Below are positions 11,809 through 27,000 of a stretch of 64,000 bases of DNA, piece after piece; position 1 is the stretch's first letter, and each line of letters begins with the position of its first letter. The DNA is taken from NCBI RefSeq assembly GCF_024868665.1, contig NC_079900.1:19812125-19876124 (forward strand). The letters are read 5' to 3'. Under the pieces are notes generated by a model. The model saw nothing but the letters and a program-made list of their open reading frames with translations. It was not told where the DNA came from and did no database searches. The stretch comes from Triplophysa rosa (lineage: Eukaryota; Chordata; Actinopteri; Cypriniformes; Nemacheilidae). Position numbers and translations under genes: made by a program.

Positions 11809-12264
11809 TAGGGCTGTCGCGATAAACCGACGATAAATATCACGTGATTTATGCACAGCTTTTGAGTGAAGTACGGGAAAATGCTGCTGCATCCGAAAGC
11901 CAGAGGGCGCTCTCGTGCGGAAACTCCAAATACGCATTGCAGAAGAAAACCATGACACGTTCTAGAATCTAGGAAATGCCTATGGACATCTTTTTATCAC
12001 TGTTACTCAAGCCTCATCAGGTATTTTTATGATAATAAAGTATATTTATAATGATCATGTTTGACGGGTGTTGCTTTTTCAAATGCACATTATAAGCGAC
12101 TCAAACTCGCACTGCTTTTAGATCGAGCAGCATTTCCTACTGATCCCAGAGACGTGCTTCACGGACAAGCTACGCATTAAAAAAATGTCGACACATTGCA
12201 TATTGCAGCCAGCTTGATTTCAATAGGATTTAGTGGTATCGCGATAAATTATCGTGCAGCCCTA
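11809..12264. mobile_element. hAT-type MITE with 8-bp TSD
   Basis: Starts TAGGGCTGTCGCGATAAACC and ends ATCGTGCAGCCCTA, flanked by GTTTATAT and GTTTACAT (7 of 8). 456 bp, non-coding. Confidence 0.75.
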
Positions 12265-12945
12265 GTTTACATGTACATTTGCTTTGTGTACAATAACAGA
12301 TGAATGTAAAATTACCATGGTAGCCCACCAGCCAGTTTAGTTCTACTTAACATGGGTTTTTATGTCAGCATGGCAACAACAGCTGCTTTGTTCGATAGAC
12401 CAGCCATTATTCGCCTCTTCAAGACTACCAAGTCGAGTCAAATTCCAATTAGATATGTGTTCTGCCACAATGTAAGGGACAAAAAGTGGAACAGCCCAGA
12501 TAATTGGGTTAATTGCAAAGAGCATGCAGTTAGCGCTAATTGAAGCTGAGAGTAGCAATGGAGCATATCTTCTATCAGCTACATAGCTGGGGGCGCAATA
12601 GTGTCCTAGTGGTAAAAATGGAATAGATGCTATGAAAGATTTTACAAAAAATATATAAATGTATATGAAATGGACAACAGTATTCCAAAGTCGTCTAGAT
12701 GGATTCTGGTGGATTATCTACTGTAAGTGTGCGAGTAGGGGGTTTTAAGGTAAAATGACTAAATTCCTTGTGCAATGGAGGAACTTGTGATGGAAATACA
12801 ACAGCAAATGCTGACAAAACTGATTTGTGAAACTCAAAGTAATAAATCATATAAATTCTTATCTATATAACACAAGGGAATGTGTGGTTTCAAGATTAAA
12901 TTATATGACGCTGTAGGACAGTATGTCCCAAAAGTCAGATATTTT

Positions 12946-13481
12946 TTAAAGGGGTGATATGACACGGCTGAAACAAACATTATGGTTTGTTTTAGATGTA
13001 ATGCAATGTGTATACATGATTTAAGGTTCAAAAACGCTGTATTTTCCACATACCGTGCACGTTTGCATCTCCTCTTTGCCCCGCCTCTCTGAAACGCTCA
13101 GATTTTTTACAAAGCTGGCCAGTTAACCAGTGCGCAGTGATTGGTCGAATACTGCAAGCGTGTTTGACAGAAATGTAACGCCTCTTACCACATTTGGAAC
13201 ATCAGGTTCCAAAGCAATTGTACTGACAGGTACACCCATCTTACTTTCGTATACATTTGGGTCTTAGTCAAATCACACCATGTACTGACGTAGATTTGTG
13301 GGGGTGTGGTTACACGAGGCGTTTCAGGCAGGTCTGGGTGAGCATTCGCTTTTAGATAGAATGCATCTTTTGTTCCCACACTTTCATTTGTGCAATTTTA
13401 CGTGTCTAATACATGCATGGGCAACTTATAACACACCAAAGACACAGAAAAACACGTGTTCGCGCCATATGACCCCTTTAA
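12946..13481. mobile_element. TTAA-flanked DNA element (AGGGGTCATATG family), copy 1
   Basis: TTAA then AGGGGTGATATGAC at the left and GCCATATGACCCCT then TTAA at the right. A second copy in opposite orientation lies at 34587-35181. TTAA duplications suggest the Kolobok or piggyBac type; no transposase present. Confidence 0.7.
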
Positions 13482-16400
13482 AGTCAGAGAAATGCCATAG
13501 TACATTTTTAATGGCAATGAAAATGAGGCTATGAGGGACAGAAGCACAGCGTGTTCAATGAGAGATCCTGTTGTTGAAACTGATCCTAAATGTTTAGAAA
13601 AAAAATGCTAAGTTAAGATGTTAAAAAACATATTATAAAAAAGTAACAGCAACAGACAAAAAAATCTTACGAAGATATTACATTTTGGGAAATTCTTGCT
13701 TTGCTGCATTTCATTCTGATGACAATTTCCAAATTCCTTCTTGGAGTAATGTAATAGAATGCAACTTCCCAATGCCAAATAAGAAACCTGTGTGGAAATC
13801 AGTTCTCTATGTTGTAAATCAGTATAATGTGAACTCAAAATCAGGTAAAAGCCACTGAAAACGGGCACACGAACGACTCAATTTCCAACATCACAGTATA
13901 ACAATCTCTTTCCTATACATTATTTGCTAGTGTAAATAATTTGTTTTATTTAAATGTACATTTTTGGATAATTGGAAAAAGTATTGTACAGTGCCACGAA
14001 TTTTCAGACTTAAAAGATTGACTAGGAAGGCATGACTTAACCTCCAGCAAGTTAACATAGTGAGCTGCCAATACACAATGAATTTTACAATGTTTCATAC
14101 ATTGTGGGAAGTTCCAGAGTGAATGGTTCAATGCACTAAAAGGATTTTGACAACACACAGGCAAGTCCTAGAAAATGGTTGAAGCGGCGTGCTGCATATG
14201 AACCTGAGACACACTCTGTCATATCCCAATAACCCTATATTAATACAGGCTACTGCCGAATTTCCTAGGATAATAATACATCCAATTATCAGACTCATTT
14301 AAATATGCATTTACTATAATGAAACCATGTTTAATCTTGTAATTATCTCACAATTTACAAATGTGTGTAAATGTACGTTTGATGGATTGAAAGGTGGTCT
14401 TTATTCATAGGAAAATTAGCTAAAAAATGGTCACTTGGTAGTACAACAATTAAAATATTTGCTCTAGTTTGATGCACATTTGCAGCTGTTGTCGCCCTCT
14501 AGACATGCGCTGATGCCGAACAGGAATAAGCAACCACAATTTCTAGAGCACAACAGAAATATTTGTATTAAGCGAATCACTGTTCCCTCAGATCGATAAA
14601 TAAATGTATGGCGAGCAAAACCTGATGACGCGTCACAATGATGTGCAACACGTTGGTGGCAATTTAGACGCTTTGGATATTTTTGATATTTCGACACAGA
14701 CTCCACATTCGTGATGCAGGTGTGTTTTATATGCGTGCATAAATCACTTTTAATATTAAAAGATTAACATTTAAATCAAGAATATCAATGTCTCGGTTCC
14801 CAGTTTGTGTTTATGGAGGAAACAGCTGGAGCATGACGAGTCACAGGTTATAAAATCGCTGTAAAGCCTTTGAAAATAGTAACAGTGTGTTAGCACTGAA
14901 GGCTTTAGTTTAGTGGGTTTGTACTGTCAGTGTTTAATGCCAGCTAGATTTTTTTCTCATCTTAATCGATGCTTTTTGTTTCTTTGGCAGCTAACGTTAT
15001 ACACAACAAGAATCAAAATATGATGGACTTTGTTATTGCCAAACTAGCTTGGTTTAACTGTTAGTTTGCCCCCAAAAAGACGTGTGTTCCGTTTGGTAAA
15101 CAGACAAGTCACCTTTATTTTTTCCAAGTCTTATTATTAGCAAAAATCCGTTGCAGTTTAGATTTATTGTACAATACTACCACCTGTCGGTCGACTGGTT
15201 CAGAACCGTTTTAGCCTATATTAAAGGTTCAGAAAGTGAAAAATCTCTCAAAACGTACTCACCCTCTTGCCATCCCAGATGCATATGACTAACTTTCTTT
15301 AGTTGAACATAAACGAAGTCCCAAAAAGAAATGATTAAACTGGTCCCAAAAAGCGCATCCATCCATCATGAAAGTAATCCAAACGACTCCAGTGGGTTCA
15401 TAAATAACTTTTGAAATGTGATTGACAAAACAATTAACACTTAGCTTATTTCACGAAACTAAAGCAAACATGTTAGCGCTAAATGAAAACATGGCGACAC
15501 GTTTATAACGTCAAATCACTGGATCTTGCGTGTCTCGTGACGAAAATCACATGACAATTAGTCACGTGTTAATTACAGGGCTCATTCACCTGTTCACACG
15601 CTCACACGTTGTATTTATTACGCTGATTAATAAGAGATAACTCGTCCCGCTTTATGCAATTAATGGACGAGGCAAATGAAATGTGAAGATGAACGAAACG
15701 TGTCCGTTACAGCATTACGTTCACGTCTGATCACGGTGCATCAAATATGTTTCGTGTTCACAGCGCTGAGCATTGCAACCAATCATACACAGCGCATGAA
15801 CGTAATGACCAATCAGAAGTTTAGATGAGTCACCGGTGTAGACGCGTTTTGTTGCGGCTGGCTCGCAGATACGATCTGTCTCATTTATTATAACGGGAGT
15901 TTCATGTAGGCCGTTTCATCATGTATAACGCGACATTACTGAAGTTTACTTTTTTCCTTCGCTTTCTGTTTATTTCCTGTTTAAATAAAGGTTTCTTTTT
16001 TATGCTGCTGAGAGACAATGCGAAGATTTATTAATGCAAAAACTGCAATATAATCACTCATAAACAGTTTGTCTTCCTAACCTATAAGAATATGACATAC
16101 AAAAACGATTTTAATGTATAATCATAATTACAATACCAAAAGCAACAATACTGTTTTTTTTATCTTGCAGTGCCTGTTTTTATATTTATGACATGTGATC
16201 ATTTGCTGACTCTTTAAGGGACAGTTCGCCAAATAATGAAAATTCTGTCGTCGTTTGCTCACCCTCAGATTGTTCCAAACCTGCATACATTTATTTGTTC
16301 TGCTAAACACAATGGAAGATATTTGGAATAATGTCAGTAACTTAAATTTACTGCCATAGTAGGAAAAATAAATACTCTGGGAGCCATTTATCTTTGATCA

Positions 16401-17861
16401 GATTTATCAATTGGTAGGCTATAACTTTTATTTGTGCTGGTCATTTATAACCATAGTAAAATTGAACTGTTAAAAAACCTTGAGGGATTTGGGTGGGGCT
16501 GAGGGTCCGCTGACGACACTTTGAATGGCTCCTCTCCTAACAGATCTCACTCCAAACTTTTGATCAAACTTGAGAGCGCTGTAATTATGTTAAAAACAGA
16601 GATTCACTCGTTCCAAATAAGCCATGAATATTTTTTCATGGAGTAGAACATTTCACCAAAAGCTAAAGAAACAGACCAGACATCATATGAACTTGGAAAT
16701 GTGCTTGACATTTATATAGACAATAAAATAGTGTATTCTGAATAATGGTATATACACAAAGTTGAAGGCACCTTAGCTAAACAAACAATTCTGTCTTGGT
16801 CTTGGGCTCAATCAAAAACAAAACAAATGTAGAACACAGAGGCTGTACCCCATAAATCTTTTTTACCTATACAATCTTTATTCATCAAGAATAAAAAGCT
16901 AGAAAGACAATTAGTGGTGTTGTGATGCCTAAAATATATTATTTTATATACCAAACAACTCCTAGTTGCCTAAAAAAAGTTTGCTGCTTTCCGTTGCGAG
17001 TATACTTTGTTGACCTATCTGGAAAAAACAAACATGTGCAGCTCTTAAAACGTGATTTGGTTTTATCATTTAATATACACTTATTTATATACTGAATAAA
17101 TTATATTCTTTCAACAAACTTTTCTATGTATTTTAGACAAGAGAACTTTGACTTTATTCTGTCGATTCCGAGGCGGCTTTGATTGTCTTTATTTTATACT
17201 GCTGAGTCTGTTTAACTTGTGTATTTGTGAAACAGTCTTATTAGAAAAATGGCAACCACTTATTACTTAAATGGTATTCCTCAGGGTTTCTATATACATT
17301 AAGGTAAGGTCTTATCGACTCGCGGATGTGGCATTCAGACCAATGTTACTGCACACAGAAAAGCATATGCATGTTTCTACTGTAAAATGTCATTTTTGGC
17401 CACTCAGATCATCAGAGCAAATACTTCCAAGTTGCAATGCTGTTCCACACAAGAGAGGGGAGGGCTTTCTGAATGTCTGTCAGCAGAGATGGTGTAAGAA
17501 ATTTTTGCTCCAGTACGTTCAAATGATTTCTGATGTCAGATCTTCGTGGAAGCCGTGTTGAGTGAATCGTGTTCACTGACGATCCAGAAGACCTGGCGTG
17601 TCTGTTGACCAAATAGGTTGTGGACCCTGCTGCACTGTTTTTCATGTAGGTTAAGTAATGAGACAAATTATTCCAACTTTCTCATATACCGACACAATAC
17701 ACACCCTGAGAAATTCACTTGTTTTTAAGGGAATGAGTGTATTAGCTCACGGTGCACTATTTCCCCTCTCTAAGATTGTTGGGACGTAAATGTTAGGACT
17801 GCTAATGTGAAGCTAGTGTTTGGTATAGTGCATCTCTGCTGCAATAAATGGAAAGATGATG
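13482..17861. other. gene-free stretch downstream of trip10
   Basis: Includes the trip10 3' flank, where I could not place a polyadenylation signal with confidence. A lone TTAA-AGGTTC terminus sits at 15221 without a visible partner, and 16214-16375 is a fragment of the AGGGATAGTTCACC repeat. Frames are short and domain-free. Confidence 0.5.
16214..16375 (+). repeat. fragment of the TTAA-AGGGATAGTTCACC family
   Basis: Starts TTAAGGGACAGTTCGCC and continues AAAATTCTGTCGTCGTTTGC and CTCACCCTCAGATTG, the hallmark of a repeat found at seven places here. 3' end not resolved. Confidence 0.65.
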
Positions 17862-18013
17862 TCATTTATTAAGTGTGATGTTGGCATATGAAGTCGGGAT
17901 GTAGCCCTCGTCACTGTTGTTCCGGCGCACCCGCGTCCATCCGTCGCCCTTATCCTCCTCCACTACGAAGAGCACCTCCCCTTCCTGCATGGATATGGTC
18001 CCCTCACTGGAGC
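17862..18013 (-). CDS. trip10: trip10 exon 15 (SH3 end, stop codon)
   Basis: Encodes [30 protein letters not shown] and [15 protein letters not shown] before TGA at 17862-17864. The SH3 signature residues ALYNF, the acidic RT-loop, GDGWTRVRR and the PTSY motif are all present. Confidence 0.96.
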
Positions 18014-21000
18014 CTGCGGGCAGAGGAAGGTGAGAGTCAGGAAACAGGATGGGTGTATATTCCCAAAAAGGCCTGAGAGGCGTATAATTGTACCTGGGAA
18101 ATTGTAGAGCGCTGTGCATTGACCGATAGGTGCGGCCAGCTCCTCTCCCTCAAAGTCGTCATCAAACTCAGTGTAGATGGCCTGGGAGGGGTCGGTCTCA
18201 TCTGAGAGAGCTCCAAGACTGAAAAAGAGATATGTTCCCTCAAAGTGCTCATGTTTACATGCGCATTTGATTGTGTTTGACCGACCTGTTGTGGTTGTGT
18301 GCGCCATTGTTATTCAGCGAGTGCGTCGAGTATCGAATGGAGTCTCCGCGGCCCCCTGCTTCCGTGAGCCAACACTATGACAAACAAAGACGCGAGGGTG
18401 TCGAGATAGTGTTTGTAAAGCATATAACCATTTACAGAGAGCGTGTGAAATGGAAACCTCATATTTGTTGAGTTCTCCTCTCAGTCGTTCCATGTTTTGT
18501 GCCGTCTGAGCGATCTGAGGGGTCAAACTGGCAGGATCTCCCATCTGAGGGTTCTTTTCATACACATCTTTCATCTTGCCCAGAGCCTCGCTGCACACGG
18601 ATACATATTTATTTAAGATGGAGAGAAAGATTGAATGTCACCGACAAAAGACAAAGACTTGTGTCACTCAACACATTCTGTTCCTCGGAGACCAGAGGAG
18701 CTTTGTAAACAAAGCCCAGACCCCGGTAACCCTGAGGTTTCTGCTGGGGCTGGTTGTCATAGCGATGGTCGTCGGAGAGACAACATGCCGGGAAGCTCAC
18801 CTCTGATCTACTTCCTTCTGCAGCTCCTTGCTGATGTCATCGATCTTCTGCTGTAAGCGTTTCCTGCGCTGCTCTGGAGGGAGATGGGTGAAGCCCTCTG
18901 CGTCCACGGACTGAGGAGATGGGCGGAGAGAAACTGTCACTCATAGACGTTCATACATTAACACCGCGTCTACACCGGATGCGGCGCGATGCGACACACA
19001 GAGCTTGTTCTAACGGGATTGTCGCGTCGCCCGCATCCAATGTGGACAAATTTTTAAATTATAATGGGTTCTAATGTGTTCTATTGTCGCGATGCGTCCG
19101 GTGTGGACACGGTGTTAGCCACACCTACCACACCACAGAAGAGGTGAACTGAAACACCATCTTCTAAAATAGTAATTTATTTTAAGATTGTGATATATGA
19201 GAGGTAAATAGGAAATACCCTTGTATGGTGTTACAAGTCATGATAGTGGTCAAAGGTGAACTACTTGGCACCAGACACTGTTTTGTACAGTACAGCCCAC
19301 ATCAGTTTATACTTTATTACAGTTTCCTCCACAGACGCATATTGTGAAGCAGAAAGAAAACGTTTTTTTTTTTTTTTCGAGCCTGGCGTCACTAGCCGGT
19401 TTCGGAATTGATATTGATAAATGTTGGGGACATGGCCGCATGTGCCAGCGACTTTAAAGGGATAGAAAAAAATAAAAATTCTGCCATCATTTATTCACCA
19501 TCATGTCATTCAAAACCTGTATATGACTCTTTCTTCTGTGAAACACAAAATAAGATATTTTGAGAAATGTCTCTGTGGTTCTGTGTCCATACAATGGAAG
19601 TCAATAGGGGTCCAGTGTTGTTTGGTTGCCAACTTTCTTTAAAATATCTTTTGTGTTCTGCAAAAGAAAGAAAGTCATACAGGTTTGAAGTGACATGAGG
19701 GTGAAAAATAAAACGGTCCCTTTACAACCCCAGATACTTACACCCTACTCACATTTGTTTGCCAATTCTGAACATCCAACACATTTTATTTTTAGCATGC
19801 AGTGGGATGGACTCTTTTTTCAGTGATCAATGAACTTCTTCTCACCCCCAATATTACACCAAGCTTCTGTCTTTTTCTTACCTACTGTATAATAACTAAT
19901 AACAAGAAAGCAGAGGCAGAACAGCCCCCGGCTCACATAATGTATATTTTCTACTTCTGCAGGTACACATCATACATCTTCGTCGCTCTGTGAACTGCAC
20001 CCTTAGTCATTTTAAAACATGATTTACGTTTGCATTGTACTCCTGTTCTCATTTCCACGAGTGCCAAATTGATTTGTTGCCAATCTGGGACACCGTGATA
20101 CGTGATGGGGAATCCGAGAGACATGTCGGAGGCAGTTGTTCAATCCGTCACCCCGCTTACATTCTCAATCTGTTAGCGTGACAGAGCCGCAGGGCTGAGG
20201 ATGGCGAGATTTCAGTCAGTAGGTGTGACGTTCCCCACCGTTACGAGTTGTTTGGAGTTGGCTAGTCGTGACGCCAGCCTTGGCTACACCTCAAGAAGTG
20301 CAGATTTAAAGAATGTGGTCGAAACAGGTGAAGAACTCGTGAGTGAAAACCATTAGATGTGCAGTGAAACGGATGTGATTTCATTGTGACCACTCATGCA
20401 CATGACCATTTCTCAGACCCAGATCAATCTAGGCTTTAAGTGGGCACTGAATGCCTCAAAGAGCCGTGGCACACAGTTTGGCAGGTTGCCTGGCCCCTGA
20501 CCTATCTCACTCACTCACCGTTTTCTTGAGGGTCCGGAAGGAAGAGATTCTGGGTTTGACTGTCTTATTGATTTCCTTCAAACAGTACGACAGGGGGTCC
20601 CGGCCAAACTTGGGGGAAGGGGGTCCGTTAGCGGGCGAGGGTGTGGGGGGGGTGGAGAAAGGACTGAGCATAGATGAGGGAAGCTGGGACAGACACCAGA
20701 CACAAGCCCAGAAGAACACAAGGACAGGATGGTGGAAGAAAGGTGGAGGGGGAAAACAAAACATATGACAAGGGGACACCATCAATCACCTCAAAGCAAC
20801 ATTAAAACAGCAACGAGGACAATACTGGACCGACTTCTGCAAGAGGAACAGAAGCAAGACAAGGAACCCCAAACCACCCAAAATCTAAAAGCCCCAACAC
20901 CAGCAATGCCATCAGCCAGATGAAGAGGCAAACAGTGGCTTTATCAGTAAAACCTCACAAAGCTGCCTTCAATTCATATAAAAATGTTAATATTTATGAA

Positions 21001-24000
21001 ATGAGCACATACATGCCACCACGATGTTGTCATTATATATGAGGGAAGTTTCATTGTGAATGTTGACTACAATTTAGTCTGCATTTGTGTGCTGCTTGAA
21101 AAAAAATATTAAAACAAACAGCCAATCAACTTTAATTCTCTATCGCAGCAGACCGCACCCATTTCAAATGAGTTTCGCTTGGTTTTATTATTACTAAAAA
21201 GTTTCCTGTTTGTGTGGCGATGCCAAAAAAAGAGGAAGAATGTAATAATGAAACGCGTCCATTTTATTTAGACCAAAATCAGGATTACAACATGCAAGAA
21301 CTTTTCCAGAAGACTTGAAGGCAGCTTAAGCATAGACAACATGAGCAGTTTCCAAAAAATAACCAAAACTGAGCTGTTCACGTTGTATTTTGTACAATAA
21401 TAAAGGTTTACGATAAAAAAAAAAACTAAATTCATGAAGCCACTCTTTGCCCCATTAAATGATGAGGTTTCTATTTAAGTACACAGAAACAAAAAACTCT
21501 TGAAATGAACATACTGTAATTCAGAGAGTCTTAGCACGCAGATTTGCTGTGACATTTTAGTTGTGTTATAAAAAACAAATGAGCTGTCTACATAGCCAAC
21601 AAAATTTAAAGACATACTAACTTAAATAAACAGTAACTCGCAGTGAGAGATTTTCAAATATTTTAAAGCACACGAGAGACCTGACAATTGAGTACCACAG
21701 AGATGACGTATTTTTGTATGCAAACCCCGGAAGCGAGTTAGCATTTTAAGACTCCGGTTCCATCGCCCCAAAGTCTATGGTTTTTCGGTAAAAGGTAAAT
21801 CGCCTGAAATAAGGTCTGTAGCTAACAAAACCTATAAATATTTTCACGTTTTAATCTATGACATAAAACACGTTGAAATGGTTGAAAAAAAAGGTTGAAA
21901 TGAGCAATTCGAAAATATTTCTTTATTCACGCTTTCCGCATTGGATGCTCAACTTTAAGCTTATTCCCAAAACATCAGGGTCCGGTTGCAAGAAACCCCT
22001 TAGGGTAAGAAAACTCTTCATTCTAATTTTAAAGGAAATTTTACTAAGGATTTTCTTACCTTGAGGGGTTTCTTGCAACCGGAACCAGGTTCTCAAAGAA
22101 ATACATCTTAAGGTAGGCATTCCAATTCTCACTTTTATTTATTTAATATGTCGGTATATAATTAGCTACCTTATTGCAAAAAACAACATGTCTGTGTCCG
22201 TTCTGTTCTTTTCGTTTTAAGTGAAGTATGTGCATCGTCTGCATGGTCCGGTGGTGCTGAGGCAAAGCCAGTGCTGTAAACGTTATATAGTGTAATAATA
22301 GGTTCAGTACAACATGGTAACCACAAATTAATCAAGATTTTGCAACAAAAATACATATTTAACAAACTTATTAGCAGTCTTTGCAAGTGACTGTCGGTGT
22401 CTGGTGGCATTTGTCTGTGCGGTGTGAATTGGCCTTAAGATGTTTATAATTTAGAATGTATGTAAACAGTTTATTTCTAATACGTCTATGAGATGTTTTT
22501 GCACAGCAGATGTTCTCCAGATTCTTACAGACAGGCGTACCTGTGCTAGCTGGGATGTGATGCTACTTTAGATAAGGACCAACAGTGATGTCAAGGTAGA
22601 CAGCTCATAATGTCTTTTGGAACACAGCAAATACATTTTAGCCTCAAATAAAAACTTCAACGTTCTGAAGATTAAAATGATCAGCAGCAAGTCCTGTTTT
22701 CCAAAACAAATGACTGACTGAGCGCTAAAAATAAACATTTCCCCCCAGCTCTGACTGTCTCAACCGGAAAAGGGACATGCAGAGAGAGCAAAACATGAAG
22801 CAGCGAAGGAAGTTTGAACTGCTATTGGTTGAGAAAGAGCAAAGAAGATTTGTAGTGCAAGTTTTCTAAAACACAAACGCACATTTGCCAACTCAAAAGG
22901 AAAAGAATGAATCAATACAATGATAATGACACCCTAATAAAACACAAGAAGACTGAACAAACTCAAGCAGATTGACAGCGCTGATGGAAAAGATGAAGAA
23001 GGCCAAGCGATGAAGAAGCAGGAAGTGGGGTTATTCAGGCGTCAGGAAGAACTGTTATTATTTCCAGAACATCTTCCTTCAGACCTTAGCAGAAATCTCA
23101 GACAATCCATTGAATTCAACGTGAACTGGAATCATCACATGACTGGAGAGAGGAGAATGTTTTTTGCTATGCTTCGCCTCCAACCCTCATTTTAAGAGGA
23201 TTTTGCTCCTTAACAAGCTAACCAGATGCAACCAAGCGTCTTTTCTGACAGGAGACAGTACACAAGGGTGTCATTGTGATGGGACTGAGGGATATATTAT
23301 ACGATGTATAATAGCATTAGTGTGTTTGTGTTTTAAAGCCCAATGGGAGATAGAGCAGGGTCTATGCCATGCCCTAAGAGAAGCACAAATGCAGTAGAAT
23401 GTTACCAATAAGAGCGCCGGTCACACGCCGAGCAAAACAACAAGAGCTGGGGGTCTTTTCCACCCCCCCCCCGCTTACAGCCAAACAGCCATGCAAAAGA
23501 TGCATTCTTGAAAAGTGTGAGGATCTGTATGGGGTATGTGTGAGATTGAGAGTTAGGGTAAGAACGGATGAGGTGAATTTAACCATCATGCATCTCTCTG
23601 TAAAGGAGACAAGGTGACCAAGATCTTCTAAACTCGTATTCTATACCCTGTTATTATTCTCTACCAACCTGTAGGAAGGTCATACCCTGCTGGAAAATTC
23701 GGCTGAAACCAGTTTATAATAGTTGCTGGGTCATTTACGATCATTGGCTGGTCAATCCTGCTTTGTGATTGGTCAGGTGGACTACGATCCACCTGTCAGG
23801 GTCAACCTGAGCAGAACACCAGCCAGACCACTTTAGACTGGTATGACCTGGTTTATCCAGCAGGGTAAACTCCTTCCATCTCCACCAGTAACAATGAAAT
23901 TTCAGAAGTAGTGACGCCTACCTTGGTCTTCTTATTGAACAACCGAAAGGTTTTGTTCCTGTTCTTGCTCAGCAGCTCCAGGGGACCTTTGGGAGTGCCG

Positions 24001-27000
24001 AGACTGCTGTCTGAGGAGGCACGGTTGATGCCCTGACTGTAATCCTCAAACTCAAGATCTCCTGGTCTCTCGAAGCCTGACTTATGTTGCTCGATGAGTA
24101 CTATTGAGTCCTGAATAACAAAACGAAAATACACTTCATTCGTCGGCTTGCGTACGACCGTACGCTATTCTGGGAACATGGCGGCACACTCACGTTTCTC
24201 GAGTTGATATTCACGCCGGCTCTGCTGATTCCCTCCAGACACTTCCCGATGATGGGCATGACGTGGCGCTCGGTGTCTGCAAACAGGACGTAGCCTTGCG
24301 AGAGTTTTTTGATTCGTCGTTCATCCGTGTCCTGCAGTTTCTGTTGCACGCACACAGATATCAGTTGCTTTATTAAAGATTGTATGGGAAACACTTTAGA
24401 AAGAAAGCAGAGGGGAACAAATGTGTTAAAACATGTCGAGACCCGAGGCAGCTTACGTTGAAAATAAGAGGCATGTCTGTGAAGTAGAAGTTGCTCTGTT
24501 CTTTGTTGTACTTCTGCAGCTGTGAAGCGTAGTCGTTCCTGCACTCCTCTGCTATGTGCGTGCGCATGTGCGCCTGGTGTTTAGCCTAGTTACATCCATA
24601 AACACACACACACAGAGTGGCACAGTTTAGTGAAATCAGGCATTGGAACGCGAGGTGGAACAAGGAAATGACATTAGGATACGATGAAAATGAGATGGCA
24701 TGTCGTGAGGATGTTCAGCATGCAAGGGTGTGGCAACATTTCGGAAGAGTAACAAACGCACAAACGTACCTTCTCCACATCGGCTTTGGTGGCGTTGAGG
24801 TCCTGGTCGGTTTTCTCAGCGTACTGTGCAGCTTTCTCCGCTTCTCTCCATTCCCTCTCGAAGCGCTTTTTACTCTACACACATCACATAAATAACAAGG
24901 ATTACTGTTGGTCACTTTCTTTTCTATGTTGGAACAATGGCTACAACATTCATTATGTCACAACAGACATTGCATGTCAAATGTATGCAAACACAAATGA
25001 TATTTGAGGTGTGGCAGTATTTTCACAATTTACTTAAATTTTGTTTGTTAATCCATTGTATGGTTTCAGATAACATGTCATACAGTGTTAAACTACTTTT
25101 TTACAGTCTGTTTCCACTTACTGTCGTTATGTGAAAAACACGGGCCGGCTTCACCTTTAATGACATCACTTCTTTCCTGCCTTTTTCAAAAACCCTTGCT
25201 TCCTGCTTCTTCAACAATCTGCCTTCACTTTCACCTCAGCGCATCCTCGGACAGCCTTTCCGGGCTTGTTTGCCTATTACACATCCACTCGTATCCCATT
25301 TCATTACAAACAACTTTCTATTTTATGGAAAAGAACAGCGAAATTCTGACTGGAAAATGATGTACACTTTATTTTATACAAACATCAACATATAAACAAA
25401 TGTTGTTGTTTTTTTAAAACAGCACGCACTGATAAATTATACACAACCTGGGAGACTTATAAACAAACGGGGTCAGTTCTGACCGCATGTTTAGAAACCT
25501 AAACGGTTTAAATATCCACTCACTGTAAACAGCTGACATATTTTGGCTGTTACACCTTTAAAGGGATAATTCACCTAAAAAGTCTTTCATTTCATTTATT
25601 TACTCACCCTCGCCTCATCTTAAACCTGTATGACCACAAAGCAAGATATTTTGAAGAGTGTTGGTAAACAAACAACACTGGCCCCCATTGACGTCCATCA
25701 TATGGTCACACAAAACCACTGACATTTCTTTAAATATCTCCTTTTGTGTTCCACAGAAGAGTCGTATACAGCTTTCCAACAACATGAGGATGAATAAATG
25801 ATGACAGAATTTAGATTTTTGGTTGAACTGTCTCTTTAAGAGCGTATTTGAAAGCATCTGATTACGCTTCTGTCCCTCACCTAACCAAACACAACAGCCA
25901 CAGAAACGGCGTGTAAACAATCACTATCAATCGCCCAAACACAGGCACGCACAAACCTGCTCCGAGCAGAGACAATGAGAACAAAACAGCCTCCGTAGTC
26001 AGCGATTACACAACAAAGAGCCCTAATGCAAGTGTCTGACATCGACGTGAAGTCATCAGGAGAGGACTGATCTGTCTGCTCAATGAGATGATCAGAGACA
26101 CGGTGGGACACGCCGGTCAATCACGACCAGTCACAGAGACAGACTTACATTATCCAGCTGCTTGTAGGTGCCTTCCAGAGACTGCTGTGCTTTCTTGGCT
26201 TCTATCAGATGCTGCACATTCCAAAGAAAGAGAAAAAGAGAGAGAATGTTACTATAACTTCGCAACGTAAAGCTTCTTTTTTTCTTTAAACCCCCCACAC
26301 CTGCGATGCCAAGATGTTTTGGGGGGCTCCAGCAATGCCGCTCTGTTTTTTTAAAAGGCAGTCTCGTAGTGCCGTAACTAATGTTGCATATGCGCATTAA
26401 CGTTCATTTGAACACTTTCATCTGTCTTTTTGCTGTGTTTCTCTCCTAAATGAATCCGTGTTTTGAACGACTCGGACGATTTAATGATTCAGTGAGTCAT
26501 TCATCAAGACACTTGCTTCGTTCTTGAATGAATCAGCTGTTTTGAACGAGTTGGTTGAATGATTCAATGACACACAAAAAAATTGCCTCCACCTACTGGC
26601 CGTTTTAGTCACATTTAAAGTAAGCCTAACATTTTCCTTTAAAAGCATTGCTATAGAGAATGTCAAGTTGACGCCCTATGTTGCATGTTGCAGTGGCGCC
26701 GCCATCTTGGGAGGATTATACTCCACTGTTATTATTGTTTTGATATGGACCGTTACTTTGTTTTGTTTGATATATGGAGAAGTCGAAAGTGAAAGAACCA
26801 TGGGCTTTTCCTGAACGACTCTGCGTAATACTATTGCAGTTTTTAACACAGCAAGACTGACCTACGATAGTTATATTTCCTATTCAAAGAAGAATAACAA
26901 AACACTGCATTGAATGCTCTAGCAGCCATCCTCCCAAGATGGCGCAACATTCAATGTGGCGTGACGTCGATTATCAAGCTTTATTTTGAATGGCGCACAT

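Noticed and set aside
20507..20785. Whole 92-codon frame as coding
   Set aside because: Only 20519-20683 is the trip10 exon; the flanks are intron read-through.
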